Shown here: piece after piece, positions 33,109-42,135 of the stretch | Position numbering within the stretch: the stretch's first letter is position 1 | Layout: each line of letters starts with the position of its first letter | From: Streptomyces sp. M41(2017) | GTDB taxonomy: Bacteria; Actinomycetota; Actinomycetes; Streptomycetales; Streptomycetaceae | Direction: 5' to 3' | Assembly: GCF_002078175.1 (NCBI RefSeq) | Contig: NZ_MWFK01000001.1 | Location: 5,704,001 to 5,768,000 of the forward strand | DNA length: 64,000 nt | Translations under genes and position numbers: made by a program | The notes under the pieces: generated by a model | The model's database searches: none | What the model was told of the DNA's origin: nothing | Seen by the model: only the letters and a program-made list of their open reading frames with translations

Positions 33109-34089
33109 ATGACAGCCGTGCTGGCTGTGGACCTGGGCAAGACCGGCTGTCGCGCCGCGATCTGGACAGACCACAGCGATGAGCCCCTGCTCCTGTGCGA
33201 GCGGGCCGGCGCCCCCGGCCTGGCCGGTCTCGGTGGTGCCGCCGCCGCCGAGACCGCGGTGCTTGCCGCAAGCAGGCCGATTCTTCGACAGTGGCACGGT
33301 ACGCACCTCGCCGCCGTCTCCGTCGGAGCGGCCGGCGCCGCTGCGGCGCCCGACGCTGCGGAAGAGCTGGCCCGACGTCTTCTCGCTCAGCTGTCCGCCG
33401 ACGAGGTCGCCGTGACCAGCGACGCGGTGACAGCACACGCGGGCGCGCTGGGGGCCCAGGCCGGAGTGGTGCTGGCTGCCGGAACCGGAGCGGTCGTCGT
33501 GGGCATCGGCGACGACGGGACCTTCACCCGCGTCGACGGATGGGGCCCCTGGCTGGGTGACGAGGGCAGTGGCGCCTGGATCGGACTGGCCGGGCTCCGG
33601 GCGGCGCTGCACGCACACGACGGCCGCGCCGCAGACACCGTCCTGCGCAAGGATGCGACCGAAGCCTTCGGAGACCTGGACAGGCTTCCTGCCCTTCTTT
33701 CCAACGAAGAGAATCCTGCTCGCGTCGCCGCGTCGTTCGCTCCCCGAGTCGGCCTGGCGGCAGCCGCCGGGGACGGCGCGGCCGGCGAGATCATGCACGC
33801 GGCCGCGACGGCTCTGGCCCGGAGTGTGGTTGCGGCTGCCCGGACCCTTGCCGGACAGCGCTCCCTGCCGGTCGCTGTCACGGGTGGTCTGTTCGGCCTC
33901 GGCGAGCCGCTGACCGGCCCGTTCGAAGCACTGATCACGTCCTCGAACCTCCCCCTGCACATGGTCCCTCCACTCGGTGACCCGCTGGCTGGAGCGCGCA
34001 CCCTCGCCTTCGCCGGCCGACTGCCGCACGAGGCGTCCGTCAAACGTGTCCGACACGAGGCCATCGCCCCGTCTCTGTCCACCGGGTGA
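33109..34089 (+). CDS. Amino-sugar kinase, BadF/BcrA-type (MurNAc/GlcNAc kinase)
   Basis: A 326-residue ASKHA kinase. The phosphate-1 loop is AVDLGKTGCRAAIW (about 6-19), the phosphate-2 segment is GVVLAAGTGAVVVGIGDDGT (about 119-138), then GWGPWLGDEGSGAWIGLAGL, which is the conserved sugar-binding block of eukaryotic-type N-acetylglucosamine kinases, and a late PVAVTGGLFG adenosine segment. Bacterial MurK-type enzymes of this group phosphorylate MurNAc or GlcNAc at C6. In this cluster the expected product is MurNAc-6-phosphate, the MurQ substrate, but that is inferred from context. A GATAGGAG site precedes the ATG. First gene of a rightward unit. Confidence 0.85.
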   Translation: MTAVLAVDLGKTGCRAAIWTDHSDEPLLLCERAGAPGLAGLGGAAAAETAVLAASRPILRQWHGTHLAAVSVGAAGAAAAPDAAEELARRLLAQLSADEVAVTSDAVTAHAGALGAQAGVVLAAGTGAVVVGIGDDGTFTRVDGWGPWLGDEGSGAWIGLAGLRAALHAHDGRAADTVLRKDATEAFGDLDRLPALLSNEENPARVAASFAPRVGLAAAAGDGAAGEIMHAAATALARSVVAAARTLAGQRSLPVAVTGGLFGLGEPLTGPFEALITSSNLPLHMVPPLGDPLAGARTLAFAGRLPHEASVKRVRHEAIAPSLSTG

Positions 34090-34204
34090 TGGCCACGGGG
34101 CAGCGCGCCGTCGACGCCACCCCGTTCCGTCGCCCCCACCGGTGCACTGGCACCTGCCGTCCCTTCTCGGTGCGACCGCACCTGCCCCACAAAGGAGTGA
34201 GCCC

Positions 34205-35755
34205 GTGCGTCACCTCGACCTTTTGGTGATCGTCGCGTATCTGATCGCGATCGCCTGGATCGGCCTGCGCCTGTCAGGACGCCAAAGATCGGCGAAGGAG
34301 TACTTCGTCGGCGAAGGCAAGATGCCCTGGTGGACCGTCTGTTTCTCGGTCGTGGCCACCGAGACCAGCGTTCTGACCGTCATCAGCGTGCCGGGTGCCG
34401 CCTACAACGGCGGTGGCTTCGGCAACGTCGAACTTGCCTTCGGCTACATCATCGGCCGCGTGATCGTCGCCACGGTCCTCATCCCGCTGTACAAGCGTGG
34501 AGGGTTCGTCAGCGCCTACCAGTACCTGGGGGAGCGTTTCGGACTGAAGCTGCAGGGGCTCGCCTCGGTGACTTTCGTCTTCACCCGGCTGCTCGCGGAA
34601 GGCGTTCGCCTGTTCGCCTCGGCGATCCCCATCAAGCTCCTGCTCGACGAGCTCGGCGTCCACACCAGCTACAAGCTCATCATCATCGTGCTGACGCTGA
34701 TCACCGTTCTGTACACGTACCTGGGCGGAATCAAGGCCGTCATCTGGACCGACGCCATCCAGATGGTGTTGTACGTCGGCGGAGCCATCCTGGCGATCGC
34801 CGTCCTCAGCGGTCACGTGGGCGGGGCAGGCTTCTCCGACGCTCTGCACGCCGGCCGGTTCAAGCTGTTCGACACCGACTTCGACCTGGCGCACATCATG
34901 ACCAGCTCGTTCGCCTTGCCGACCGCGATCATCGGCGGCGCCATCTTCGCGATGGCGAGCCATGGCTCGGACCAGTTGATCGTCCAGCGCATCCTGGCGA
35001 CCAACAGCCTGCGTGACAGCCAGAAGGCCATGATCGGCTCCGGCGTTTTCGTCGCCGTCCAGTTCGCCGCGTTCTCTCTCGTCGGTGCGCTGCTGTGGAG
35101 CTACAACAGCCAGAAGACCTTCGCGGACATGGGGCTCGACAGCGCCGACAATCTCTACCCGCACTTCATCCTGCACGACTTGCCCGTAGGCATCTCCGGT
35201 CTGCTGGTGGCCGGCATCCTGGGCGCCGCCATGGGCTCCCTGTCGTCCGCGCTGAACTCCATGTCCAACTCCACCGTCTCGGACATCATCCAGGCCTTCT
35301 TCAAGCGGGCCCCTTCGGACGAGGCGCTCCTCAAGCTGGCGCGGGTGATGACACTGGTCTGGGCCGCGCTGATGGCCGTGTTCGCCTGCGCCTTCAGCAC
35401 AAGTACCGGCAACGTGTACGTCACCGGTCTCACGATCGCCGGCTACACCTACGGCGCGCTGCTCGGCGCGTTCCTGCTGGGCCGGCTCGTCAAGCGTTCG
35501 AACGAGATCGACGCCGTGATCGCCTTCCTCGTCACCGTGGGCGTCATGACGTACGTCGTACGCGGCGTCAAGATCGATGTCACGGCGGCCGGAGGGACCG
35601 TACCGACCGCCATCGCGGCGCAGTGGCTGGTGCCCCTGGGCGTCCTCGTCACCCTGATCGTGGGTGGCGTGATGAGCCTGTTCCACAAGGCACCGGTCCC
35701 GAAGCCGGCGGGAGCGGCCGACGAACCCGCGACGGACACCGTGACCGTGGCCTGA
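34205..35755 (+). CDS. Sodium:solute symporter (SSS family)
   Basis: A 516-residue transporter with about 13 membrane helices. Family blocks are clear: SAKEYFVGEGKMPWWTVCFS near the N-terminus, the ATETSVLTVISVPGAAYNGG unwound first helix, YLGGIKAVIWTDAIQMVLYV (sodium-site region), GSDQLIVQRILATNSLRDSQ, and LGAAMGSLSSALNSMSNSTV (the Na2-site helix with the Ser/Ser pair). The start is a GTG after AAAGGAGTG; the open frame reaches back into the kinase gene but that part is not transporter-like. Lying between two amino-sugar kinases, it is the likely importer of MurNAc or anhydro-MurNAc, replacing the PTS porter MurP of other bacteria. Confidence 0.88.
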   Translation: MRHLDLLVIVAYLIAIAWIGLRLSGRQRSAKEYFVGEGKMPWWTVCFSVVATETSVLTVISVPGAAYNGGGFGNVELAFGYIIGRVIVATVLIPLYKRGGFVSAYQYLGERFGLKLQGLASVTFVFTRLLAEGVRLFASAIPIKLLLDELGVHTSYKLIIIVLTLITVLYTYLGGIKAVIWTDAIQMVLYVGGAILAIAVLSGHVGGAGFSDALHAGRFKLFDTDFDLAHIMTSSFALPTAIIGGAIFAMASHGSDQLIVQRILATNSLRDSQKAMIGSGVFVAVQFAAFSLVGALLWSYNSQKTFADMGLDSADNLYPHFILHDLPVGISGLLVAGILGAAMGSLSSALNSMSNSTVSDIIQAFFKRAPSDEALLKLARVMTLVWAALMAVFACAFSTSTGNVYVTGLTIAGYTYGALLGAFLLGRLVKRSNEIDAVIAFLVTVGVMTYVVRGVKIDVTAAGGTVPTAIAAQWLVPLGVLVTLIVGGVMSLFHKAPVPKPAGAADEPATDTVTVA

Positions 35756-35921
35756 GCATCACCGCATCACGCCCCGGCCCGGGGCGGTCCCGGCCGTCGT
35801 CGCCGAGGGCGTCCCGGGCCGCCCATCCTGGAGCACTCATGATTCGCACCCCCGGTCGTACTGCCGCCGGCACTCTTGTCTCCCCCGCAGGACCTCTGCG
35901 GCGCCGCGAAGGAGGCGTGTC

Positions 35922-37088
35922 ATGCGTGTGATCGGCTTGATGTCCGGAACCTCCTACGACGCCATCGAGGCTGCCGCGGCTGACATCACGGTCGAGGGGG
36001 ACGCGCTGGTGCTGCGGCCTCGCGGCGCCGTGAGCCTGGCCTACCCCGACGACGTGCGAAGGCGGATCAGCGCCGCGCTGCCGCCTGCCGCTGTGACGAT
36101 GGAGGACGTCTGCCGGCTCGACACCGCGGTAGGCCAGGCCTTTGCCCAGGCCGCCGTCCACGCCGTCGGCGCACTGTGCCCGGACGGCGCCGACCTCGTG
36201 GTGTCACACGGGCAGACAGTGCACCACTGGGTGCAGGACGGCACCGTGCGAGGAACCCTGCAGCTGGGGCAGCCCGCTTGGATCGCCGAAGCGACCGGCC
36301 TGCCGGTTGTCTCCGACCTGCGCGCTCGGGACGTGGCGGCGGGAGGACAGGGCGCACCGCTGGTCGGCCTGCTCGACACCCTTCTCCTGCAGGGCCGCAC
36401 CGGGACGCCGGCGGCTCTGAATCTGGGTGGGATCGCCAACGTGACCGTCGTCGCGCCGGGCGAGGGCCCCGTGGCCTTCGACACCGGGCCGGCCAACGCC
36501 CTCGTCGATGCCGCGGTGCGTCACTTCACTCAGGGGGCGCGCGACTACGACGAGGACGGGAAGCGCGCTGCCGCGGGGCAGGTCCACGAAGGACTGCTCT
36601 CGCGCCTGCTCGAAGACCCCTACTACCGTCGTGCGGCGCCGAAGAGCACGGGCAAGGAGCTCTTCCACCTGCCGTACCTGCTGGACGTCCTCGCGGCGGA
36701 ACCGGTGACCGACCAGAATGACGTCCTGGCCACGCTCACCCGGCTCACGGCCGTCACCGTCGCCGATGCCTGTCGCGCGTACGGCGTCACCGAACTGATC
36801 ATGTCCGGTGGAGGGGTGCGCAACCCGGTGATGACCGCGATGATCGGCGAGGAGCTGCCGGGAGTCCGTCTGCTGGTCAGTGACGACCTCGGAGTGCCTT
36901 CCGACGCGAAGGAGGCGCTGGCCTTCGCCGTCCTCGGATTCCTGACGGTCCATGGCGTGTGTGGTGCGCTTCCCTCCACCACCGGTGCCCGCCACGAATC
37001 CATCCTGGGAAACATCACGCCAGGACGCGGCCCCCTCAGCTTGCCTGCGGTGGCAGATACGCCGCGGCGTCTGCGCATCGTCAGCTGA
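35922..37088 (+). CDS. anmK: Anhydro-N-acetylmuramic acid kinase AnmK
   Basis: A 388-residue kinase, normal length for AnmK. The ATP loop is GLMSGTSYDAIEAAA (5-19), with the family's MSGTS signature. The substrate region has VVSHGQTVHHW and the catalytic-base segment AFDTGPANALVDAAVR with Asp187. Near the C-terminus it has ELIMSGGGVRNPVMTAMIGE and LGVPSDAKEALAFAVLGF, both strongly conserved. AnmK opens the 1,6-anhydro ring of anhydro-MurNAc while phosphorylating it, giving MurNAc-6-phosphate. It is third in the kinase-symporter-AnmK-dehydrogenase unit; a GGAGG site lies before the ATG. Confidence 0.95.
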   Translation: MRVIGLMSGTSYDAIEAAAADITVEGDALVLRPRGAVSLAYPDDVRRRISAALPPAAVTMEDVCRLDTAVGQAFAQAAVHAVGALCPDGADLVVSHGQTVHHWVQDGTVRGTLQLGQPAWIAEATGLPVVSDLRARDVAAGGQGAPLVGLLDTLLLQGRTGTPAALNLGGIANVTVVAPGEGPVAFDTGPANALVDAAVRHFTQGARDYDEDGKRAAAGQVHEGLLSRLLEDPYYRRAAPKSTGKELFHLPYLLDVLAAEPVTDQNDVLATLTRLTAVTVADACRAYGVTELIMSGGGVRNPVMTAMIGEELPGVRLLVSDDLGVPSDAKEALAFAVLGFLTVHGVCGALPSTTGARHESILGNITPGRGPLSLPAVADTPRRLRIVS

Positions 37089-37213
37089 CGTCACCCCGGA
37101 ACGACGGCGGCGGATCCCCGTCACCGCAGGCCGGGCGAGGCACGGCGCCCGGAGGAACTCTCAACCGGCATGCACGCGGACGGCCCTGGCGGCCACGACG
37201 TACTGAAGGACCC

Positions 37214-40093
37214 ATGAGCCCTGCATCTGTTGTCCCACCCAGCCCCGCCGTCGGTGACCGAGCCGACGAACTGGCCGAACTGCTGCGCTCCTGTGTCAGT
37301 GACCCTTCCAGGGTCCTGACGGGCGTACCGCAGCGAGCGGCCGCGGCACATGACGCCTCTCACTATCTGCTGGACCCGCAGGCCGTCGTGCGTGCGGCCT
37401 CCGCCCAGGAAGTGGGGGCCCTGATGGCCGCCGCCCGCGCCACGGGTCTGCCTCTGACCCTGCGCTCCGGCGGCACCAGCCTTTCCGGCCAGGCAGGAAC
37501 CGATGGCCTGTTGGTCGACGTGCGCACCCACTGGCGTCAGGCCGAGGTACTCGACGACGGGCTGCGTCTCAGAGTTCAGCCGGGCCTGACGGTCCGCCAG
37601 GCGAACGCACGGCTCGCCCGCCACGGCCGACGTCTGGGTCCCGACCCGGCCAGCGAGTCGGCCTGCACGATCGGCGGGGTGGTGGCCAACAACTCCAGCG
37701 GCATGACGTGCGGTACCCAGGACAACACCTACCGCACGCTGGAATCGCTGGAATTCGTTCTCCCTTCGGGCACGATCGTCGACTCGGCGGCCCACGACGC
37801 CGACGGTCTCCTGCGCGCGCGTGAACCCGAACTCCACGCCGGCCTGCTCCGGTTGCGTGATCGGATCCGCGCCTCGGAGAGCTCGCGCACGACCATCGCG
37901 CACCAGTTCTCCATGAAGAACACCATGGGCTACGCCCTCAACTCCTTCCTCGACCACACTCTGCCGGTCGACATCCTGGCCCACTTGATGATCGGCAGCG
38001 AGGGCACGCTCGGATTCGTGTCGCACGCCGTCTTCAGGACCGTTCCGGTGATGCCGCACGCCGCCACGGGCCTGCTCATGTTCCCCGGCCTGGCCGAGGC
38101 CACCGACGCACTGCCGGCCCTGCTGGCCGCAGGTGCGCGAACCGCCGAGCTGCTCGACGCCGCTGCCCTGCGCGTGGCCCGGACGGACGCAGGCGCAGAC
38201 GAACAACTACGGGGGCTCCGGATCGAAAGCCACGCCGCGCTGCTCGTGGAGTTCACCGAAGACACGGTGGAAGCACTGGAGACGGTCCTCGCCGCGGCAC
38301 GGCCGGCTCTGTCGCGGATCCCGGTCATCGGCGGCGCACGGTTCACCCGTGACGCCAAGGCGCGAGCGAAGCTGTGGCACCTCCGGAAGGGCCTCTATAC
38401 AGCTGTGGCCGCGGCCCGCCCCGTCGGCACCACCGCGCTGCTCGAAGACGTCGCGGTACCCATGCCCAGGCTCACCGAGACGTGCGAAGGGCTCATCGGA
38501 CTGTTCGATCAGCACGGCTACGACAACACCGTCATCTTCGGGCATGCCCGGGATGGCAACGTGCACTTCATGCTGACCCAGGACTTCGACTCGTCCGCAG
38601 AGGTCGAGCGCTATGCCCGTTTCACCGACGACATGGTCGATCTCGTGCTCGGCGCCGGCGGTACGTTGAAGGCCGAACACGGCACGGGCCGGGTCATGGC
38701 CCCCTTCGTGCGGCGACAGTACGGCGATGAGCTCTACGCGGTCATGCGGGACATCAAGACGCTCTGTGATCCTTCCGGGGTGCTCAACCCCGGTGTCGTG
38801 CTGGACGACGACCCGATCGCGCATCTGCGCCATCTCAAGAGCGTCCCGGCAGTCGACGAGGACCTCGACCGCTGTGTCGAGTGCGGCTACTGCGAACCGG
38901 TCTGTCCGACCGCGGACACCACGACCACACCGCGCCAGCGCATCGTCCTCCAACGTGAGATCGCCCTGGCGACGGCGCAGGGCGACGACGATCGGCGCGA
39001 GGCGCTGGAAGCCGACTACGCCTACGCCGCCGTGGACAGTTGTGCTGCCGACTCCCTGTGCGTGACGGCGTGCCCCGTGGCCATCGACACGGGTGCGGTG
39101 ATGAAGCGGCTGCGCAGCGAGCGGCACAGCGACGTGGCCCAATCGATCGGCACGTTCACCGCCCGCCACTGGAGTGGTGCGGTCGCAGGTGTACGCACCG
39201 CTCTCACGGTTGCCCACAAGGCTCCCGCCCCCGTCACTCGTGCCCTCACGCGGACCATGAGGGGGCTGGGTGCCACCGAGTTGATTCCGGACTGGCAGGA
39301 AGACATCCCGCGGAGCGGCCCGGCACGTCCGGCGGCCCGTCGACCCGACCAGGCTCAGGCCGTGTTCTTCGCAGCGTGCATCGGCACTCTGTTCGCGTCG
39401 AGCACGGACGGTGCGTCCGGCGCGGTCCCGCAGGGAGCGGCCGGCGCGTTCTTGGCCCTGTGCGATCGGGCCGGCATCGCGGTGCGGGTCCCCGAGGGAC
39501 TGGACGGCCTGTGCTGTGGCACGCCATGGCAGTCAAAGGGCTTCACCCGAGGCCACCGGGCCATGGCGGAACGCACCTTGCGCGCCCTGTGGAAGGCGTC
39601 CGACCACGGCAGGCTGCCCGTCGTCTGCGACGCCTCCTCCTGCACCCACGGGCTGCTCCAGCTGGCGGATGCTCTGCCACCGGAAGAGCGCACTCGCTAT
39701 CAGGGGCTGCGCTTCGTCGACAGCGTCGAGTTCGCCGTCGAACGCATCCTGCCCGCGCTGCCGAAGCCTCGACAAGTGAACTCCCTGGCCCTGCATCCCA
39801 CCTGCTCGACGGTGCACCTGGGCATCGACGACGCATTGCGTACGCTCGCGGAGACCGTCTCCCACGAGGTGTCCGTTCCCGACAGCTGGAGCTGCTGTGC
39901 CTTCGCCGGCGACAGGGGACTGCTCCATCCCGACGTCACGGCGGGTGCCACGGCGGCTCAGGCCGCCGAAGTGAAGCAGCGGGAGCACGACGCGTACGCC
40001 TCGTGCAACCGCACCTGTGAGATGGGCATGACCCGAGCCACCGGCCGAACCTACCGCCACGTTCTGGAAGTGCTCGACGATGCCACCCGATGA
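37214..40093 (+). CDS. Fused FAD / Fe-S oxidoreductase, D-lactate dehydrogenase type
   Basis: A 959-residue fusion of a GlcD-like FAD domain and a GlcF-like iron-sulfur domain. The FAD (PCMH) half has LTLRSGGTSLSGQAGTDGLL, CTIGGVVANNSSGMTCGTQD and the C-terminal oxidase segment KAEHGTGRVMAPFV. Two 4Fe-4S ligand sets follow (CVECGYCEPVCP from C554 and CAADSLCVTACP from C610), then two CCG modules (LCCGTPW and CCAFAGDRG). Such fusions oxidise D-lactate or D-2-hydroxyacids and pass electrons to the quinone pool. MurQ releases D-lactate, so its place in this cluster makes biochemical sense. The ATG at 37214 has GAAGGA upstream; longer frames overlapping AnmK are rejected. Confidence 0.88.
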   Translation: MSPASVVPPSPAVGDRADELAELLRSCVSDPSRVLTGVPQRAAAAHDASHYLLDPQAVVRAASAQEVGALMAAARATGLPLTLRSGGTSLSGQAGTDGLLVDVRTHWRQAEVLDDGLRLRVQPGLTVRQANARLARHGRRLGPDPASESACTIGGVVANNSSGMTCGTQDNTYRTLESLEFVLPSGTIVDSAAHDADGLLRAREPELHAGLLRLRDRIRASESSRTTIAHQFSMKNTMGYALNSFLDHTLPVDILAHLMIGSEGTLGFVSHAVFRTVPVMPHAATGLLMFPGLAEATDALPALLAAGARTAELLDAAALRVARTDAGADEQLRGLRIESHAALLVEFTEDTVEALETVLAAARPALSRIPVIGGARFTRDAKARAKLWHLRKGLYTAVAAARPVGTTALLEDVAVPMPRLTETCEGLIGLFDQHGYDNTVIFGHARDGNVHFMLTQDFDSSAEVERYARFTDDMVDLVLGAGGTLKAEHGTGRVMAPFVRRQYGDELYAVMRDIKTLCDPSGVLNPGVVLDDDPIAHLRHLKSVPAVDEDLDRCVECGYCEPVCPTADTTTTPRQRIVLQREIALATAQGDDDRREALEADYAYAAVDSCAADSLCVTACPVAIDTGAVMKRLRSERHSDVAQSIGTFTARHWSGAVAGVRTALTVAHKAPAPVTRALTRTMRGLGATELIPDWQEDIPRSGPARPAARRPDQAQAVFFAACIGTLFASSTDGASGAVPQGAAGAFLALCDRAGIAVRVPEGLDGLCCGTPWQSKGFTRGHRAMAERTLRALWKASDHGRLPVVCDASSCTHGLLQLADALPPEERTRYQGLRFVDSVEFAVERILPALPKPRQVNSLALHPTCSTVHLGIDDALRTLAETVSHEVSVPDSWSCCAFAGDRGLLHPDVTAGATAAQAAEVKQREHDAYASCNRTCEMGMTRATGRTYRHVLEVLDDATR

Positions 40094-40152
40094 CCAGGAG
40101 CACTGGAGCTCACATCAGGCAACAGGGCTCGAAAGTTGACGAAATCCTCACG

Positions 40153-40198
40153 TGAAAATAGATTTCAAGAGTGATCCGAGAAGTGAAGAAAACTTTCA
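40153..40198 (+). promoter_or_regulatory. RpiR-type operators before regulator 2
   Basis: TGAAAATAGATTTCA (40153-40167, a TGAAA-N5-TTTCA inverted repeat) and TGAAGAAAACTTTCA (40184-40198, arms TGAA/TTCA) flank and overlap the start of the second RpiR gene. Both have the A/T-rich dyad form seen for MurR/RpiR sites. Confidence 0.6.
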
Positions 40199-41103
40199 GA
40201 AGTCCGGCGTCGCCCCCTCCCGCCGCTCTCGCGATCAAGGTCCGGACCCTCGCACCGTCGATGAGCCGTTCCGTGGGGCACGTCGCCCAAGTTCTCGTCG
40301 GGGATCCGGCGGGATGTGCGGTCCTCACCGTCACGGCACTCGCACGGCTCGCCGGGACCAGCGAAGCCACCGTGGTCCGCACCGCCCGCATTCTTGGCTA
40401 CAGCGGCTACCGGGACCTCCGCGTCGCGCTGAGCGTGCTGGCCGCCCAGCAGGAGTCCGGCCAAGCCCCGGCCGTCACGAGTGACATAGCAGTGGACGAC
40501 CCGATCGCCGACGTGGTCGCCAAACTCGCCCGGGACGAACAGCAGACGCTCGCCGAAACCGCTGCATGCGTGGACACCCGTCAGCTCGCCGCAGCAGTCG
40601 CCGCAGCGTCGACCGCCCGACGTATCGCCGTCTACGGAATCGGCGCCTCGTGCCTCGTCGGCCAGGACCTGGCGCAAAAGCTCCTCCGCATCGGTCTCGT
40701 CGCACACGCGCACACCGACCCTCACCTCGCCGTCACCGACGCGGTGCTGCTCCGCCAAGGGGATGTGGCCATCGCCATCACCGACTCCGGCTCCACGGAA
40801 GACGTCATCGAGCCGCTTCGGGCTGCCTTCGAACGCGGGGCCACGACCATTGCGATCACCGGAAACCCGGTCGGACCCGTCGCGCGGTACGCCGACCACC
40901 TCCTCACCACCACCACGACCCGGGAAAGCGAGCTGCGACCGGCCGCCATGTCGAGCCGCACAGGTCAACTCCTGCTCATCGACTGTCTTTTCGTAGGCAT
41001 CGCCCAGCGCACCTACACGACGGCGGCTCCAGCACTCGCCGCCTCCTACGAAGCGCTCGCACACCGCCACGTACCGAACCCCCGTCAACCGCCGCAAGAT
41101 TGA
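40171..41103 (+). CDS. MurR/RpiR family regulator 2
   Basis: A 310-residue HTH_6-SIS regulator. The HTH is [20 protein letters not shown] (about 53-72) and the SIS domain is marked by [40 protein letters not shown] and [20 protein letters not shown]. It resembles regulator 1 at 31966 throughout the SIS domain, which suggests an old duplication. It precedes murQ by 19 bases and is probably cotranscribed with it. TGAAA-type dyads overlap its start codon region, consistent with autoregulation. Effectors are likely MurNAc-6-phosphate or GlcNAc-6-phosphate. Start uncertain: the ATG at 40171 lies between the two dyads. Confidence 0.88.
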   Translation: MIREVKKTFRSPASPPPAALAIKVRTLAPSMSRSVGHVAQVLVGDPAGCAVLTVTALARLAGTSEATVVRTARILGYSGYRDLRVALSVLAAQQESGQAPAVTSDIAVDDPIADVVAKLARDEQQTLAETAACVDTRQLAAAVAAASTARRIAVYGIGASCLVGQDLAQKLLRIGLVAHAHTDPHLAVTDAVLLRQGDVAIAITDSGSTEDVIEPLRAAFERGATTIAITGNPVGPVARYADHLLTTTTTRESELRPAAMSSRTGQLLLIDCLFVGIAQRTYTTAAPALAASYEALAHRHVPNPRQPPQD

Positions 41104-41122
41104 GAAAGCAGAACGCCCTCCC

Positions 41123-42085
41123 ATGACTGCCACCAAGAACTCCGCCGCCTCTCCCGAGGGCTACAGCCGGCTGCGCGCTGAGCTCGACACCCTGACCACG
41201 GAAGTCTTTCGGCCCGAGCTGGCCGAGATCGACGCGCTCCCCACGCAGGAGATCGTGAAGCTCATGAACGGCGAGGACAGCAGCGTCCCAGTCGCCGTCG
41301 CGGAGAGGCTTCCGCAGATCGCCGCCGTCATTGACGCCATCTCCCTGCGTATGGCCCGTGGTGGGAGGCTGATCTACGCAGGAGCCGGCACCGCGGGACG
41401 GCTCGGCGTCCTCGACGCCAGCGAGTGCCCGCCCACCTTCAACACCGACCCGGCAGAGGTGGTCGGCCTCATCGCGGGCGGCGCCTCCGCGATGGTCACA
41501 GCGGTCGAAGGCGCCGAGGACAGCAAGGAGTTCGCGGCTGCCGACCTCGATGAACTGCGCCTGTGCGACAACGACACGGTGGTGGGCATCTCGGCCTCCG
41601 GCCGGACCCCCTACGCCATCGGAGCTGTGGAACATGCCCGAGCACTCGGCGCCCTGACCGTAGGGCTGTCCTGCAACGCGGGATCGGCGCTCGCAGCCGC
41701 CGCCGAGCACGGCCTGGAGATCGTCACCGGACCCGAACTGCTCACCGGCTCCACCCGGCTGAAGGCCGGAACAGCCCAGAAGCTCGTCCTCAACATGATC
41801 TCGACGATCGTCATGATCCGGCTCGGGAAGACCTACGGAAACCTCATGGTCGACGTGCGAGCCTCGAACGAAAAGCTCCGTGCCCGATCCCGTCGGATCG
41901 TCGCCTTGGCCACGGGGGCGCCGGACCGTGAAATCGAAGCAGCGCTCACGGCCACGGGTGACGAGGTGAAGAACGCGATCCTCACGATTCTGGGTGAGGT
42001 CGACGGTCCCACCGCTGCCGCACTCCTCGAAGAGTCCGACGGCCACCTGCGGCCCGCGCTCGCGCAGGCACGGGCGACGCGCTGA
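41123..42085 (+). CDS. murQ: N-acetylmuramic acid 6-phosphate etherase MurQ
   Basis: A 320-residue etherase with an SIS fold. The substrate loop and first catalytic Glu are in [20 protein letters not shown] (Glu101), and the second Glu is in [12 protein letters not shown] (Glu132). Other family blocks are [20 protein letters not shown] and the C-terminal [20 protein letters not shown]. It cleaves the D-lactyl ether of MurNAc-6-phosphate to give GlcNAc-6-phosphate and D-lactate. The neighbours supply the steps before (two kinases) and after (D-lactate-type dehydrogenase). The ATG is 19 bases after regulator 2. Confidence 0.96.
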   Translation: MTATKNSAASPEGYSRLRAELDTLTTEVFRPELAEIDALPTQEIVKLMNGEDSSVPVAVAERLPQIAAVIDAISLRMARGGRLIYAGAGTAGRLGVLDASECPPTFNTDPAEVVGLIAGGASAMVTAVEGAEDSKEFAAADLDELRLCDNDTVVGISASGRTPYAIGAVEHARALGALTVGLSCNAGSALAAAAEHGLEIVTGPELLTGSTRLKAGTAQKLVLNMISTIVMIRLGKTYGNLMVDVRASNEKLRARSRRIVALATGAPDREIEAALTATGDEVKNAILTILGEVDGPTAAALLEESDGHLRPALAQARATR

Positions 42086-42135
42086 CCAGTACGTCTTGTA
42101 CTGCGTCGAGCGGCTGGGAGAGGCCCGGGCCGGGG

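Noticed and set aside
33162-33175. dre-like TGGACAGACCA inside the kinase gene
   Set aside because: One base shorter than a dre site, lies in coding sequence, and could be chance.
33977-34204. Upstream extension of the symporter frame
   Set aside because: It lies inside the kinase gene and is not membrane-like; the GTG at 34205 follows a good ribosome-binding site.
36959-37213. Upstream extension of the D-lactate-type dehydrogenase frame
   Set aside because: It overlaps the AnmK gene, is not family-like, and the ATG at 37214 has a proper ribosome-binding site.
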